Assembly (NCBI RefSeq): GCF_018596335.1
Contig: NZ_JAHEPS010000002.1
Span: 496,001 to 560,000 of the forward strand
Source of the DNA: Shewanella jiangmenensis
GTDB taxonomy: Bacteria > Pseudomonadota > Gammaproteobacteria > Enterobacterales > Shewanellaceae
Direction: 5' to 3'
Length of the DNA: 64,000 bases
Shown one piece after another: positions 9,379-18,233 of this stretch (positions within the stretch are counted from its first letter, which is position 1; each line of letters opens with the position of its first letter). Position numbers and translations under genes: made by a program. Below the pieces are notes generated by a model. It saw only the letters and a program-made list of their open reading frames with translations, was not told where the DNA came from and did no database searches.

Positions 9379-10347
9379 ATGACAGACACGCCAGATGCGC
9401 TCACCATCTCGGGCCTTAAAAAGACCTACAAGGGTGGAGTGGAAGCGGTAAAAGGCATCAGCCTTAAGGTTGCCCAGGGCGACTTTTTTGCCCTGCTTGG
9501 CCCCAATGGGGCGGGCAAATCGACCACCATCGGCATTATCAGCTCACTGGTGCACAAGAGCGCCGGCAAGGTCAGTGTGTTCGGCCACGACCTTGATACT
9601 GACCTTGAAGCGGCCAAGCTCTGCATTGGTTTGGTGCCGCAGGAATTTAACTTCAACCAGTTTGAAACCGTGCTGCAGATTGTGGTTAATCAGGCCGGTT
9701 ACTATGGTGTAAGCCGCCCGGTGGCGCTGGAGCGCGCCGAGAAGTACCTCAAAGCACTGGATTTGTGGGAAAAGCGTAACAGCCCGTCACGCCAGCTCTC
9801 AGGCGGCATGAAGCGCCGGCTGATGATTGCCAGGGCGCTGATGCATGAGCCCAAACTCCTTATCCTCGATGAGCCCACCGCCGGGGTGGATATCGAGCTT
9901 CGCCGCTCCATGTGGAGCTTTTTGACCGAGCTTAACCGTCAGGGCGTGACCATCATACTCACCACCCATTATCTGGAAGAAGCGGAGATGCTGTGCCGCA
10001 ATATCGGCATCATCGACAAGGGTGAGCTGGTGGAATGCACCAGCATGAAAAAGCTGCTCTCCAAGCTGAATATGGAAACCTTTGTGCTGGATATCCGTCA
10101 GGAATTGCAGTCGGCGCCGGCCCTTGAAGGTATTCAGTGCCGTGTCACCGATGCCCACAGCCTTGAGGTGGATATCGCCAAGGAGCATAGCCTCAATCAG
10201 CTGTTTGCCCAGTTGACGGCGCAGGGCATCGAGGTGCTGTCGATGCGCAATAAGGCCAACCGTCTCGAAGAGTTGTTTGTCGCGCTGGTGGAAGGCGCCA
10301 AAACCAAGCTCTCAAGTCAGCAGCAACAGGAGAAAGCCGTATCATGA
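9379..10347 (+). CDS. yadG: ABC-2 type exporter ATP-binding protein (YadG-like)
   Basis: The 322-residue protein is an ABC ATPase. Walker A is LLGPNGAGKSTTIG, the signature is QLSGGMKRRLMIARALMHEP, Walker B is LLILDEPTAGVD, and the switch histidine follows in IILTTHYLEEAE. The long C-terminal extension is usual for DrrA/YadG-type subunits of ABC-2 exporters. Its stop overlaps the start of the permease gene (ATGA at 10344). In E. coli the same pair lies near hpt and the pan genes, so synteny supports the YadG name. The exported substrate is unknown. The ATG at 9379 follows a GGGGGAAAG ribosome-binding region. Confidence 0.9.
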   Translation: MTDTPDALTISGLKKTYKGGVEAVKGISLKVAQGDFFALLGPNGAGKSTTIGIISSLVHKSAGKVSVFGHDLDTDLEAAKLCIGLVPQEFNFNQFETVLQIVVNQAGYYGVSRPVALERAEKYLKALDLWEKRNSPSRQLSGGMKRRLMIARALMHEPKLLILDEPTAGVDIELRRSMWSFLTELNRQGVTIILTTHYLEEAEMLCRNIGIIDKGELVECTSMKKLLSKLNMETFVLDIRQELQSAPALEGIQCRVTDAHSLEVDIAKEHSLNQLFAQLTAQGIEVLSMRNKANRLEELFVALVEGAKTKLSSQQQQEKAVS

Positions 10348-11114
10348 AGGCGCTGTACCTGACCGCATTCAAAAGCATTCTTATCAAGGAAATCACCCGT
10401 TTCACCCGTATTTGGGTGCAAACCCTGGTGCCGCCTGCCATCACCATGACACTGTATTTCCTGATTTTTGGCAATCTGGTGGGCAGCCGTATCGGCGAGA
10501 TGGGCGGCGTAAGCTACATGGAGTTTATCGCACCCGGTCTTATCATGATGTCGGTTATCACCAACTCCTACTCCAACGTGGCCTCAAGCTTTTTCAGCGC
10601 CAAGTTTCAGCGCAACCTTGAAGAGCTTATCGTCGCGCCCGTGCCCCATTATGTGATGATTGCCGGCTACGTGGGCGGCGGTGTGGCGCGTGGCCTGTGT
10701 GTTGGCGTTATCGTGACTTTGGTGGCGCTGTTTTTCGTCGACCTGAGCGTGCAGCACCTGGGGCTGGTGGCGGTGACCGTGTTTATGACTTCGGTGCTCT
10801 TTGCCCTTGGCGGCCTAATCAACGCGGTGTTTGCCAAGAGTTTTGATGATATCAGCATCATTCCGACCTTTGTGCTGACGCCGCTTACCTACCTTGGCGG
10901 GGTGTTCTATTCGCTGTCTCTGCTACCGGACTTCTGGCGCGCTGTCTCGACCCTTAACCCTGTGGTGTACATGATAAACCTGTTCCGCTACGGCTTTTTG
11001 GGCACGGCGGATTTGAGTCTGTGGCTGTCGTTTGGGGTGATGTTGGGCTTTTGCGCCGGACTTTGGTATCTGGCCTACTACCTGATTTCCCGAGGCATTG
11101 GGCTTAGAAGCTGA
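10344..11114 (+). CDS. yadH: ABC-2 type transporter permease (YadH-like)
   Basis: This 256-residue protein has about six hydrophobic segments and the ABC-2 permease pattern. It includes a cytoplasmic N-terminal helix region (KEITRFTRIWVQTLVPP), the EFIAPGLIMMSVITNSYSN segment, and the FDDISIIPTFVLTPLTYLGG stretch before the last helices. It would form a dimeric exporter channel with the ATPase encoded just upstream, in the inner membrane. A set of degenerate 14-bp repeats follows rather than a clean terminator. Confidence 0.9.
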   Translation: MKALYLTAFKSILIKEITRFTRIWVQTLVPPAITMTLYFLIFGNLVGSRIGEMGGVSYMEFIAPGLIMMSVITNSYSNVASSFFSAKFQRNLEELIVAPVPHYVMIAGYVGGGVARGLCVGVIVTLVALFFVDLSVQHLGLVAVTVFMTSVLFALGGLINAVFAKSFDDISIIPTFVLTPLTYLGGVFYSLSLLPDFWRAVSTLNPVVYMINLFRYGFLGTADLSLWLSFGVMLGFCAGLWYLAYYLISRGIGLRS

Positions 11115-11180
11115 TTGATGCGGGGTGCTTGCCAGAGCCTGTGCCCCGCACTTTTAAGAGTGATGCCATTTATTGAGTGG

Positions 11181-11263
11181 CAGTTTTGTAGCGGCAGTAG
11201 TGTAGAGCTGGAATTTTAGAGCCAGCTTTGCAGCGCAGCTTTGTAGAAACAGTTTTGCAGCGA
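11181..11263. repeat. Degenerate tandem repeat, about 14 bp x 6
   Basis: Six consecutive units of 13 to 14 bases start with CAG or its variant, for example CAGTTTTGTAGCGG and CAGCTTTGTAGAAA. They fill the short space between the stop of the ABC permease gene and the convergent stop of the next gene at 11268. No stable hairpin with a T-run was found. Confidence 0.75.
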
Positions 11264-11267
11264 CGTA

Positions 11268-11786
11268 TCAGGGATTGGTGGTCGCAGTGTCGACGTCAGC
11301 CACCTGAACGCGGCGCGCCTTCAGCAGTTCAATGGTCTTTTGGTTGTTGTCTTTGATGTCATCAAAGCGCTTGTCCATATCGGCCACTTCTTTGATAAAG
11401 ACCGGATCGTCTTCCGGCTCGCCCCGCCAAAAACGCTTGCGGTTAAGCTTTTGCCGCTCGCTGGTACGCAGGATCTCGACGTAGCTGTTTTCCTGGGTCA
11501 GGCGGTAAATCTCGGCATCAATCAGCTGCACCATCTTTTCTTTGGTGATGGCGCGGCCACTCATCAGCTCACTTAAGGGATCGTTCGGATCGCTGCGCTC
11601 AGAATCAATTTCGCGGGTCAAACCCAGCTCGAGTTCCATCTGACGCTGTTTGTATTCGGTGGGGCAGGCGCTTTGTGAAAACACCACTTTATCGTCTTTG
11701 ATGCATTTATAGATGGTGTCGGCCCCCGCAGCCGGTTGCGCCAGAAGAAGCAGCATTGGAAGAGCGAGGAGTCGCATCGAAAACAC
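11268..11786 (-). CDS. Secreted DUF4124-type protein
   Basis: The 172-residue product has a signal peptide (hydrophobic residues 5-19, cleavage near AAGA-D). A short DUF4124-like segment follows: TIYKCIKDDKVVFSQSACP, with two cysteines. DUF4124 proteins are small periplasmic or envelope proteins of unknown role, common in gammaproteobacteria. The rest is charged and helical, with MVQLIDAEIYRLTQEN and a C-terminal coiled-coil-like stretch. A second in-frame ATG three codons in (11777) is an equally likely start. It stands alone, convergent with the ABC transporter genes. Confidence 0.75.
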   Translation of the reverse strand: MFSMRLLALPMLLLLAQPAAGADTIYKCIKDDKVVFSQSACPTEYKQRQMELELGLTREIDSERSDPNDPLSELMSGRAITKEKMVQLIDAEIYRLTQENSYVEILRTSERQKLNRKRFWRGEPEDDPVFIKEVADMDKRFDDIKDNNQKTIELLKARRVQVADVDTATTNP

Positions 11787-11930
11787 ATCCTTTTGTCAAT
11801 TGGGAAAGGGGCACCCAACAGCGTTCGTCATGAACCGGGCACAACTGTCAATAATATGACGTAACGAGCCAAAAATATCCAGAAAATGTAAACCGTTAAC
11901 CCATTTGGGTGGCTTTTTGGTTTAAAAAGC

Positions 11931-11955
11931 AAACAAAAAGGGAGCCAAGGCTCCC
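11931..11955 (-). terminator. Intrinsic terminator of the panB-panC unit
   Basis: On the minus strand GGGAGCC pairs with GGCTCCC around a 2-base loop, followed by TTTTTGTTT. It lies 22 bases beyond the panC stop. Confidence 0.85.
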
Positions 11956-11976
11956 TTAACACGGTTTATCCCGGTG

Positions 11977-12822
11977 TTAGCGGCTGAACACCAGATTATC
12001 GATAAGGCGCGCCTTGCCAATATAGGCGGCGGCCAGCACGACCAGCTCGCGGTCGGCATCGGTGGCCTTGGCGAGGGTTTTACTTGAGCGCACTTCCATA
12101 TAATCGGGCTTGAAACCGGCAGCGCTGATGCTCTGATTGGCGCTGGCAACGGCGGCGTCTATGGCGCTACCGGCCTTGATATCGGCAGCCAGTGTATCGA
12201 GCGCGGCTTTCAGTGCGGCAGCGCGCTGCTTTTCATCGGCAGTCAGGTAACCATTGCGGGAGCTCATGGCAAGGCCGCTTGGCTCGCGCACTGTATCAAC
12301 GCCTATGATTTCAATCGGCAGTGATAAGTCTTCCACCATGGTTCGGATGACCAGAAGCTGCTGGAAGTCTTTGCGGCCAAAGAGTGCCATGTCGCTTTGC
12401 ACTATGTTAAAGAGCTTAAGCACTATGGTCGCGACGCCGCGAAAATGCCCCGGACGGCTGGCGCCGCACAGTTCATCGGAAATGCCCGGCACTTCGACGA
12501 AGGTTTGGGCATCTAGCCCCTTGGGATACATGATGTCCGGCGTTGGGGTAAACAGGAGCTCGCAGCCAGCCTCGGTCAGTGCGGCCTGATCTTCTGCCAG
12601 CGTGCGCGGGTAGGCATCTAAATCTTCGTTTTTGCCAAACTGCATTGGGTTAACGAAGATAGAGGCCACCACATGGTCGGCGCGGCGCTTGGCCTCTTTG
12701 ACCAGGGTAATGTGGCCGGCATGCAGGTTGCCCATGGTGGGCACAAAGGCGACAGTTTCGCCCTTGGCACGCCAGGCACGCACCTGAGCGCGGATTTCAT
12801 CGATTACGGCTGTTGTGTACAT
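11977..12822 (-). CDS. panC: Pantothenate synthetase
   Basis: PanC joins pantoate and beta-alanine with ATP to make pantothenate. The 281 residues carry [18 protein letters not shown] (the HxGH adenylate-forming motif), [23 protein letters not shown] and MSSRNGYL, the KMSKS-like loop of the family. The ATG at 12822 is chosen because [14 protein letters not shown] matches the normal N-terminus; a longer frame reads back into panB. It lies 7 bases after panB and is followed by a terminator. panD, which makes beta-alanine, is not beside it and not in this window. Confidence 0.96.
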   Translation of the reverse strand: MYTTAVIDEIRAQVRAWRAKGETVAFVPTMGNLHAGHITLVKEAKRRADHVVASIFVNPMQFGKNEDLDAYPRTLAEDQAALTEAGCELLFTPTPDIMYPKGLDAQTFVEVPGISDELCGASRPGHFRGVATIVLKLFNIVQSDMALFGRKDFQQLLVIRTMVEDLSLPIEIIGVDTVREPSGLAMSSRNGYLTADEKQRAAALKAALDTLAADIKAGSAIDAAVASANQSISAAGFKPDYMEVRSSKTLAKATDADRELVVLAAAYIGKARLIDNLVFSR

Positions 12823-12829
12823 CGTGCTC

Positions 12830-13624
12830 TCAGTTGAAAGTGTGTTCGGCGCCGGGGAAGGTGCCGCTGGCCACTTCATCCACGTAGGCGCGCACGGCAG
12901 CGCGGATTTCGCCGGTCTGCTTTAAATAATTCTTTGAAAAACGTGGGATATAACCGCTGGAGATCCCAAGCACATCGTGCATCACCAGGATTTGGCCATC
13001 GGTATCCTTGCCGGCACCTATGCCAATCACCGGAATAGTCAGCGCGTCACTGATGGCCTTGGCAAGGGATGCCGGAATGCATTCAATCACCAGCAGCTGG
13101 GCACCGGCGGCTTCAAGCGCCTTGGCTTCATTCAGAATGCGCTGGGCATTTTCAGCATCGCGCCCCTGCACCTTAAAACCACCGAACACGTGCACCGACT
13201 GAGGCGTGAGGCCAATGTGGGCGCACACGGGCACGCCGCGCTCGGTAAGCTTTTTCACGGTTTCCAGCAGCCATTCACCGCCTTCGAGTTTGACCATGTT
13301 GGCACCGGCCTGCATCAGCACTGTGGCGTTTGTCATGGCCTGCTCAGGGGTGGCATAGCTCATAAAAGGCATATCTGCGATTAGCAGCGCACGCTCGATA
13401 CCGCGATGCACGCAGCGGGTGTGGTAGGCAATATCTTCAACCGTGACCGGCAGCGTGTCGCTGTGACCCTGCAGCACCATACCAAGGGAGTCGCCGACCA
13501 GCAGCACGTCGATGCCTTCACTGTCGAAGGCCGCTGCAAAGCTGGCGTCGTAGGCGGTCAGCGCCGTGAACTTTTTCCCTTCCTGTTTGAACTTCAGCAG
13601 GGTTGAGGTGGTGACTTTGGACAT
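12830..13624 (-). CDS. panB: 3-methyl-2-oxobutanoate hydroxymethyltransferase
   Basis: PanB adds a hydroxymethyl group from methylenetetrahydrofolate to alpha-ketoisovalerate, the first pantothenate step. The 264-residue protein has [12 protein letters not shown], the metal-binding [24 protein letters not shown], and [13 protein letters not shown], followed late by IPVIGIGAG. All are family signatures. The start at 13624 gives [13 protein letters not shown], the usual N-terminus; the open frame upstream is non-homologous. It follows folK after a 58-base gap and precedes panC. Confidence 0.96.
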   Translation of the reverse strand: MSKVTTSTLLKFKQEGKKFTALTAYDASFAAAFDSEGIDVLLVGDSLGMVLQGHSDTLPVTVEDIAYHTRCVHRGIERALLIADMPFMSYATPEQAMTNATVLMQAGANMVKLEGGEWLLETVKKLTERGVPVCAHIGLTPQSVHVFGGFKVQGRDAENAQRILNEAKALEAAGAQLLVIECIPASLAKAISDALTIPVIGIGAGKDTDGQILVMHDVLGISSGYIPRFSKNYLKQTGEIRAAVRAYVDEVASGTFPGAEHTFN

Positions 13625-13682
13625 AATGGAATTTCTTAACTGCGAGTGAGAAGTGGAGTTATAAGCCAACTCTGGTCTGACT

Positions 13683-14171
13683 TCAATCATCCTGTGTCAG
13701 TTGGTGAAGCTCGTCGCGCATTGTCTGGTTTATCAGGGACTCCAGTGCGCTGCCGCAGGGCAATATCAGGGTTGGCGCCAAATCATAAAGTGGCAGCAGT
13801 ACAAAACTGCGCTGTTTCATGCCGTAGTGGGGTACTGTCAAACGCTCGGTTTGGATCAGACTATCGCCATAAAGCAGCAGATCCAAATCCAGAGTGCGGG
13901 CACCCCAGCGAATAAGGCGCTCGCGCCCCTGACTCGCTTCAATGGCCTGCAGCGCATCGAGCAGTGCCAGCGGCTCAAGCTCAGTATCAAAGCTGGCAAC
14001 GGCGTTTACGTAATCCGGCTGAACCACATCGCCCATGGGGCGGGAGCGATAGTAAGGCGACACCTGAAAGCTGCCCGGCGCTGCCAAAGACAACAGGGCC
14101 TCACAGGCCCTGTCCAGTTGAGCCACCGGCCCGTCGAGGTTTGCCCCGAGGGCGACGAAGACTCTAATCAT
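13683..14171 (-). CDS. folK: 2-amino-4-hydroxy-6-hydroxymethyldihydropteridine pyrophosphokinase
   Basis: FolK pyrophosphorylates the pterin precursor of folate. The 162 residues contain [10 protein letters not shown] at the N-terminus, [27 protein letters not shown] (the metal-binding DxD region of HPPK) and [16 protein letters not shown]. Its start overlaps the pcnB stop by 4 bases. This matches the pcnB-folK order in E. coli, where the two are co-transcribed. Confidence 0.95.
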   Translation of the reverse strand: MIRVFVALGANLDGPVAQLDRACEALLSLAAPGSFQVSPYYRSRPMGDVVQPDYVNAVASFDTELEPLALLDALQAIEASQGRERLIRWGARTLDLDLLLYGDSLIQTERLTVPHYGMKQRSFVLLPLYDLAPTLILPCGSALESLINQTMRDELHQLTQDD

Positions 14172-15613
14172 GCTTCGCTGCCGCTGCCGCTGCCTGCCGG
14201 GGCGCCTTCGCTGCGGGGGCGACGACGCACACGGCGGTTGCGGTTACGCGGCGCGGCATTTTTGCTGCTGCCGCTGCCACGGGCGATATCGCCACGGGCT
14301 TCTTCCGGCGCTTCGACAAAGCTTTGCCACCACTGGGCGGATTTTTGCAGGCTGCCACCTTCGATTTCGGCGCGCAGCAGCAGTAAATCGTAAGCGGCGC
14401 GGAACTTGGGGTTTTCCATCAGCTTAAAGGCGCGGGTACCCTGGCTGCGCTCGAATCTGAGCTGCAGCTGCCAGATATCCCTTGCTGGCACACTGAAGCG
14501 CTTGGGGATAGCTATGGTCTGGCACTGGCGCTCGAGCACATCACCCATGGCGGCGAAGTAGGCATCGTACAGACTCAGGCCACTTTCATGGGCAATCTCT
14601 TCGGCGCGGCTCTTGAGTGGATACCACAGCAGTGCAGCGTAGAAAAACGACGGCGTTACCGGCTTATCTTCAATCACTCGCTGGTCGGTGCCGCGCATCA
14701 CCAGTTGGGTCATGCGGGCGCAGTGGCCCTTGGGCGAGTCGGCCATGGTTTCGGCAATCAGCGGGAATATCGGCGCAAATAGCTGATAATCCTGCATCAT
14801 TTGATAGTTTGCCTGGGCCTTGCCTGCGAAAAAGAGCTTGAGCACTTCTTCGTACATGCGGGCGGCCGGGATGTCTTTGAGCAGCGGCGCGAGCTTGCGG
14901 ATAGGCGCGGCGGTGGCGTCTTCGATACGCATGCCAAGCTTAGTGGCAAAACGCACGGCGCGGATCATCCGCACCGGATCTTCACGGTAGCGGGTGTCCG
15001 GGTCGCCAATCAGGCGCAGCACGCCTTCGTTGAGATCTTCCATGCCGCCGCCGTAGCTGCGAATGGAGTAGTCGCTGATATCGTAATAGAGGGCGTTGAC
15101 GGTAAAATCGCGGCGCTCGGCATCTTCATCGATACCGCCATAGACGTTGTCGCGCAGCAGGCGACCTTCGGCATTGGCCTTGGAAATCTTGTCGCCGTCT
15201 TCATCGCCGTGATGGCCGCGGAAAGTGGCCACTTCAATCACGTCACGGCCAAAGACGATGTGGGCCAAACGGAATCGGCGGCCAACAATACGGCAGTTGC
15301 GGAACAGCTTTTTGATGTCTTCCGGCGTGGCGTCGGTCACCACGTCAAAGTCTTTGGGTTCCATGCCCAGCAGCAGGTCACGGACACCACCACCTACCAG
15401 AAAGGCCTGGTATCCGGCCTTATTGAGGCGATACAGCACCTTGAGCGCATTTTCACTGATGTTTTTGCGCGAGATAGTGTGGGCATTTCGGGGCGTGACG
15501 CTCAGGCTCAGCCCGGTTCCCTCGGGAACGGACTGTTGAAAGGTTTCTGTGCTCTCGGCCTGCTCGCCCTCGGCGAACAGTTGCTTACAGAACTGAGTGA
15601 TACGACGAAAAAT
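14168..15613 (-). CDS. pcnB: Poly(A) polymerase I, predicted AUU start codon
   Basis: PcnB adds 3' poly(A) tails that mark RNA for decay. The protein carries the class II nucleotidyltransferase motif FLVGGGVRDLLLG followed by KDFDVVTDATP, then FRNCRIVGRRFRLAHI and a basic, glycine/serine-rich C-terminal tail. No ATG, GTG or TTG gives the conserved N-terminus. Conserved residues (ISENALKVLYRLNKAGYQAF) extend upstream of the first GTG at 15439, and the frame stays open back to a stop at 15623-15625. The best start is ATT at 15611-15613, 4-5 bases after an AGAGGTG. It gives 481 residues opening with FRRITQFCKQL, close to the E. coli protein, whose pcnB is known to start at AUU. It overlaps folK by 4 bases. 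Confidence 0.9.
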   Translation of the reverse strand: MFRRITQFCKQLFAEGEQAESTETFQQSVPEGTGLSLSVTPRNAHTISRKNISENALKVLYRLNKAGYQAFLVGGGVRDLLLGMEPKDFDVVTDATPEDIKKLFRNCRIVGRRFRLAHIVFGRDVIEVATFRGHHGDEDGDKISKANAEGRLLRDNVYGGIDEDAERRDFTVNALYYDISDYSIRSYGGGMEDLNEGVLRLIGDPDTRYREDPVRMIRAVRFATKLGMRIEDATAAPIRKLAPLLKDIPAARMYEEVLKLFFAGKAQANYQMMQDYQLFAPIFPLIAETMADSPKGHCARMTQLVMRGTDQRVIEDKPVTPSFFYAALLWYPLKSRAEEIAHESGLSLYDAYFAAMGDVLERQCQTIAIPKRFSVPARDIWQLQLRFERSQGTRAFKLMENPKFRAAYDLLLLRAEIEGGSLQKSAQWWQSFVEAPEEARGDIARGSGSSKNAAPRNRNRRVRRRPRSEGAPAGSGSGSEA

Positions 15614-15699
15614 GGTACACCTCTACATCTGGTTAAGGGCTAAAAAAGTTGGCCGATATCATACCCGTAATTGGGGATGAATGACAGTAGAGCAGCGCG

Positions 15700-16647
15700 T
15701 CAGTCTCTGCCGTCTATCAGGATTTCCCGCGTGGTGGGAATGGCGCCAAGTTGAAAATTGCTCACGGCCTGAGACAGGAGTTCGTCCGGCGTCGCGCCAT
15801 CCACTGTGCGCTGGCCAAGAAACGCCAGTGCTGCCTTGAGTGCCGGCAGCGGATTGGCCTTGTCCACCGGCGTGGCATGGTTTTGCTTTGAGAGCTTAAA
15901 GCCCACATCGGCACAGGCGAGCGGCAGGTGCAAAAAAGCAGGTTTGTGAAAGCCAAATTGCTCAAACAGACTAAGCTGCCGGCAGCTTGCCTCAATCAAG
16001 TCGGCGCCGCGCACCACTTCGGTTATGCCGCTGTGGGCATCGTCCATCACCACCGCCAGCTGATAGGCATAAAGGCCATCGCTGCGCTTGATGATAAAGT
16101 CTTCGCGGGCAAAATCGTCGCTTACCTCGACCCGGCCCATCAGCACATCGTCAAACCAGCTAATGCGGGTGCGGTTTTTGATGCGAATGGCGCCGCTGCT
16201 AAGCTTAAGCCTTTCGCAGTGGCCGTTGTACACCCCGCCCATGGCCTGAATTTGTTTGCGGCTGCACTGGCAAAAATAGGCGTCACCCGTGCTTAGCAGG
16301 GCATCGATTTGCGCCTGATAGGCCTCGTTGCGCGCGCTCTGGTACAGCACTGCGTCGTCCCAGTTGAGGCCAAAGGCTTCTAACGTGCGCAGTATGTCAT
16401 CGGCGGCGCCCGGTACTTCGCGGGGGGGATCTATATCTTCGATACGCACCAGCCATTTGCCCTGCAAACTGCGGGCACGCAGGTAACTGCCAAGCGCGGC
16501 TATCAGCGAGCCAAAATGCAATGAGCCAGAAGGTGACGGCGCAAAACGGCCGACATAAGGCATTGAGCCTGAGCTGTAGGGCATTGAACCTGAGCTGACT
16601 TTGATGTCGTTACTGGGGAGCAGGGCGATTTGGCTTGGATGTGACAT
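15700..16647 (-). CDS. gluQ: Glutamyl-Q tRNA(Asp) synthetase
   Basis: GluQ-RS charges glutamate onto the queuosine of tRNA(Asp) rather than onto a tRNA end. The protein resembles the catalytic core of glutamyl-tRNA synthetase without the anticodon domain. It shows GRFAPSPSGSLHFGSL (HIGH region), VRIEDIDPPREVPGA, the four-cysteine-type zinc region around YFCQCSR, REDFIIKRSDGLYAYQLAVV and LSKQNHA (KMSKS equivalent). The start is uncertain. ATG codons at 16647, 16584 and 16563 are all possible; the last gives MPYVGRF, nearest the family N-terminus. An in-frame 21-bp duplication at 16560-16601 makes SSGSMPY appear twice there. It lies downstream of dksA, as in E. coli. Confidence 0.9.
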   Translation of the reverse strand: MSHPSQIALLPSNDIKVSSGSMPYSSGSMPYVGRFAPSPSGSLHFGSLIAALGSYLRARSLQGKWLVRIEDIDPPREVPGAADDILRTLEAFGLNWDDAVLYQSARNEAYQAQIDALLSTGDAYFCQCSRKQIQAMGGVYNGHCERLKLSSGAIRIKNRTRISWFDDVLMGRVEVSDDFAREDFIIKRSDGLYAYQLAVVMDDAHSGITEVVRGADLIEASCRQLSLFEQFGFHKPAFLHLPLACADVGFKLSKQNHATPVDKANPLPALKAALAFLGQRTVDGATPDELLSQAVSNFQLGAIPTTREILIDGRD

Positions 16648-16681
16648 GGCAGGCACAAGCTGGATAAGGCGCAGAAATACC

Positions 16682-16703
16682 AAGCGGGGCCTGAGCCCCG
16701 CTT
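16682..16703 (-). terminator. Hairpin between dksA and gluQ
   Basis: AAGCGGGGC pairs with GCCCCGCTT around a CTGA loop, 21 bases beyond the dksA stop. The following minus-strand bases (GGTATTTC) form only a weak U-tract, so it may act as a partial terminator. A terminator in the same place is reported to limit gluQ expression in enteric bacteria. Confidence 0.6.
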
Positions 16704-16724
16704 CTATACCGCAAGCTGGTTGGA

Positions 16725-17168
16725 TTAACCCGCCAGCTGCTTTTCTTTGATTTCGGCCAGCGTCTTGCAGTCGATGCACAGGTCCGCAGTCGGACGGGCT
16801 TCGAGGCGACGGATGCCGATTTCAACACCGCAGGAATCACAGAAGCCGAAATCGTCATCTTCGATTTTCTGCAGGGTTTTCTCAATCTTCTTGATGAGTT
16901 TACGTTCTCTGTCGCGGGCACGCAGCTCCAGACTGAACTCCTCTTCCTGAGCGGCTCGGTCGACTGGGTCGGGGAAGTTGGCTGCCTCGTCCTGCATATG
17001 TGAAAGAGTGCGGTCGACTTCTTCACGCAGCTGGTTACGCCAGGCTTCAAGGATTTTCTTGAAATGGCCCAACTGCTTGTCGTTCATATACTCTTCACCA
17101 GGCTGCTCCTGGTACGGTGCAACACCTGCGATAGCGAGTACGCCAAGTTTTTTAGTGCCTTCAGGCAT
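16725..17168 (-). CDS. dksA: RNA polymerase-binding transcription factor DksA
   Basis: DksA binds the secondary channel of RNA polymerase and works with ppGpp to adjust rRNA, amino-acid and stress promoters. The 147-residue protein is nearly identical over most of its length to what I recall of E. coli Dks[18 protein letters not shown], the coiled-coil tip [12 protein letters not shown] with its two key aspartates/alanine, and the four-cysteine zinc finger CDSCG...CIDC. The start at 17168 ([16 protein letters not shown]) matches the family N-terminus. The genes upstream and downstream, sfsA and gluQ, keep the enteric order. Confidence 0.97.
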   Translation of the reverse strand: MPEGTKKLGVLAIAGVAPYQEQPGEEYMNDKQLGHFKKILEAWRNQLREEVDRTLSHMQDEAANFPDPVDRAAQEEEFSLELRARDRERKLIKKIEKTLQKIEDDDFGFCDSCGVEIGIRRLEARPTADLCIDCKTLAEIKEKQLAG

Positions 17169-17316
17169 AACGCATCTCCTGTATTCTTTGCGTTGTTCGG
17201 GCGTCATCTTAGAACGGCCGCTACATATATCAGAATAATTTAGGGGTGGCAAACATTTTACATGAGCACCTGTTAATTATTTGATCATGTCCGCTGTTCC
17301 CCGAGTTTTCAAATTT

Positions 17317-18042
17317 TCAGGCCGATTTTTCGGGTTTATCGGCCGCAAACGCCAGCGGAATGGACAATATCAGTCCTTCGTTGTCCATCTCGCAGCCATA
17401 GGCTAATACCTCGACGCCAACGTCGATGGCTTGACGAAGCAAGATGCCATATTGGGCGTCGATATGGTCTGCCGGTGCCACCGCTTTAATGCCCTGATGC
17501 TGCACCACAAACAAGAGCACGGCGCGATGCCCCAGGCGCACCATTTCCATGAGTTCTCTGAGGTGTTTTTGCCCCCGCGCAGACACCGCATCGGGGAAGA
17601 AGCCTTGCTTGCCCTCAAGCAAGGTGCAGCTTTTTACCTCGATATAGCAGTCGGGGCTGTTATCGGCAGAGAGTAACAAGTCAATACGGCTGTTTTCGCT
17701 GCCGTATTTCACCTCGCGGCGGATGCTGCTGTAGTGCGAAAGCTCCTTAATCAGGCCGCTTGCAATTGCTTCTTCTGCCAGCGCGTTGGCGCGGCCGGTG
17801 TTGATGCCTATCAGGTTGCCATTGTCGTCCTCGGCAAGCTCCCAGGTGCTGGCGTACTTGCGTTTGGGGTTATCAGAGGTTGAGAACCACACCTGTTTTC
17901 CGGGATAAAGGCAGTTTTTCATCGAGCCTGTGTTGGGGCAGTGCAGGGTGATTTCGCTGCCATCGGCAAGGCGCACGTCGACGAGAAAGCGCTTGTAGCG
18001 CTTAAGTAATATCGCTTCGGTTAATGGCTCGGGGTATTTCAT
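17317..18042 (-). CDS. sfsA: Sugar fermentation stimulation protein SfsA homologue
   Basis: The 241-residue product has the SfsA signatures [26 protein letters not shown], the nuclease-like core SRIDLLL...[10 protein letters not shown], and [13 protein letters not shown]. SfsA was named from an E. coli phenotype; its fold suggests a nucleic-acid-binding or nuclease-like protein, and its cellular role is unclear. The start ATG at 18042 matches the family ([16 protein letters not shown]). It is divergent from pepB, with 191 bases between starts, and precedes dksA by 148 bases. Confidence 0.93.
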   Translation of the reverse strand: MKYPEPLTEAILLKRYKRFLVDVRLADGSEITLHCPNTGSMKNCLYPGKQVWFSTSDNPKRKYASTWELAEDDNGNLIGINTGRANALAEEAIASGLIKELSHYSSIRREVKYGSENSRIDLLLSADNSPDCYIEVKSCTLLEGKQGFFPDAVSARGQKHLRELMEMVRLGHRAVLLFVVQHQGIKAVAPADHIDAQYGILLRQAIDVGVEVLAYGCEMDNEGLILSIPLAFAADKPEKSA

Positions 18043-18233
18043 GGGCTGTCCGGCGAGAAGAATAAGCAACGTGACCGCGAGTGTACCGCAAATACTGCGC
18101 CTTGGGGGCATGAATGCCTCGGTGCCAGGTCCCATGTCGGCTCTGGGACTTATTCTGGCTATGGGGTAAACTCTTTGGCAGAAAAACGCGGCCCGAGCTG
18201 CCGACGATGAAAACCCTATAAGAAGGAAGCAAG

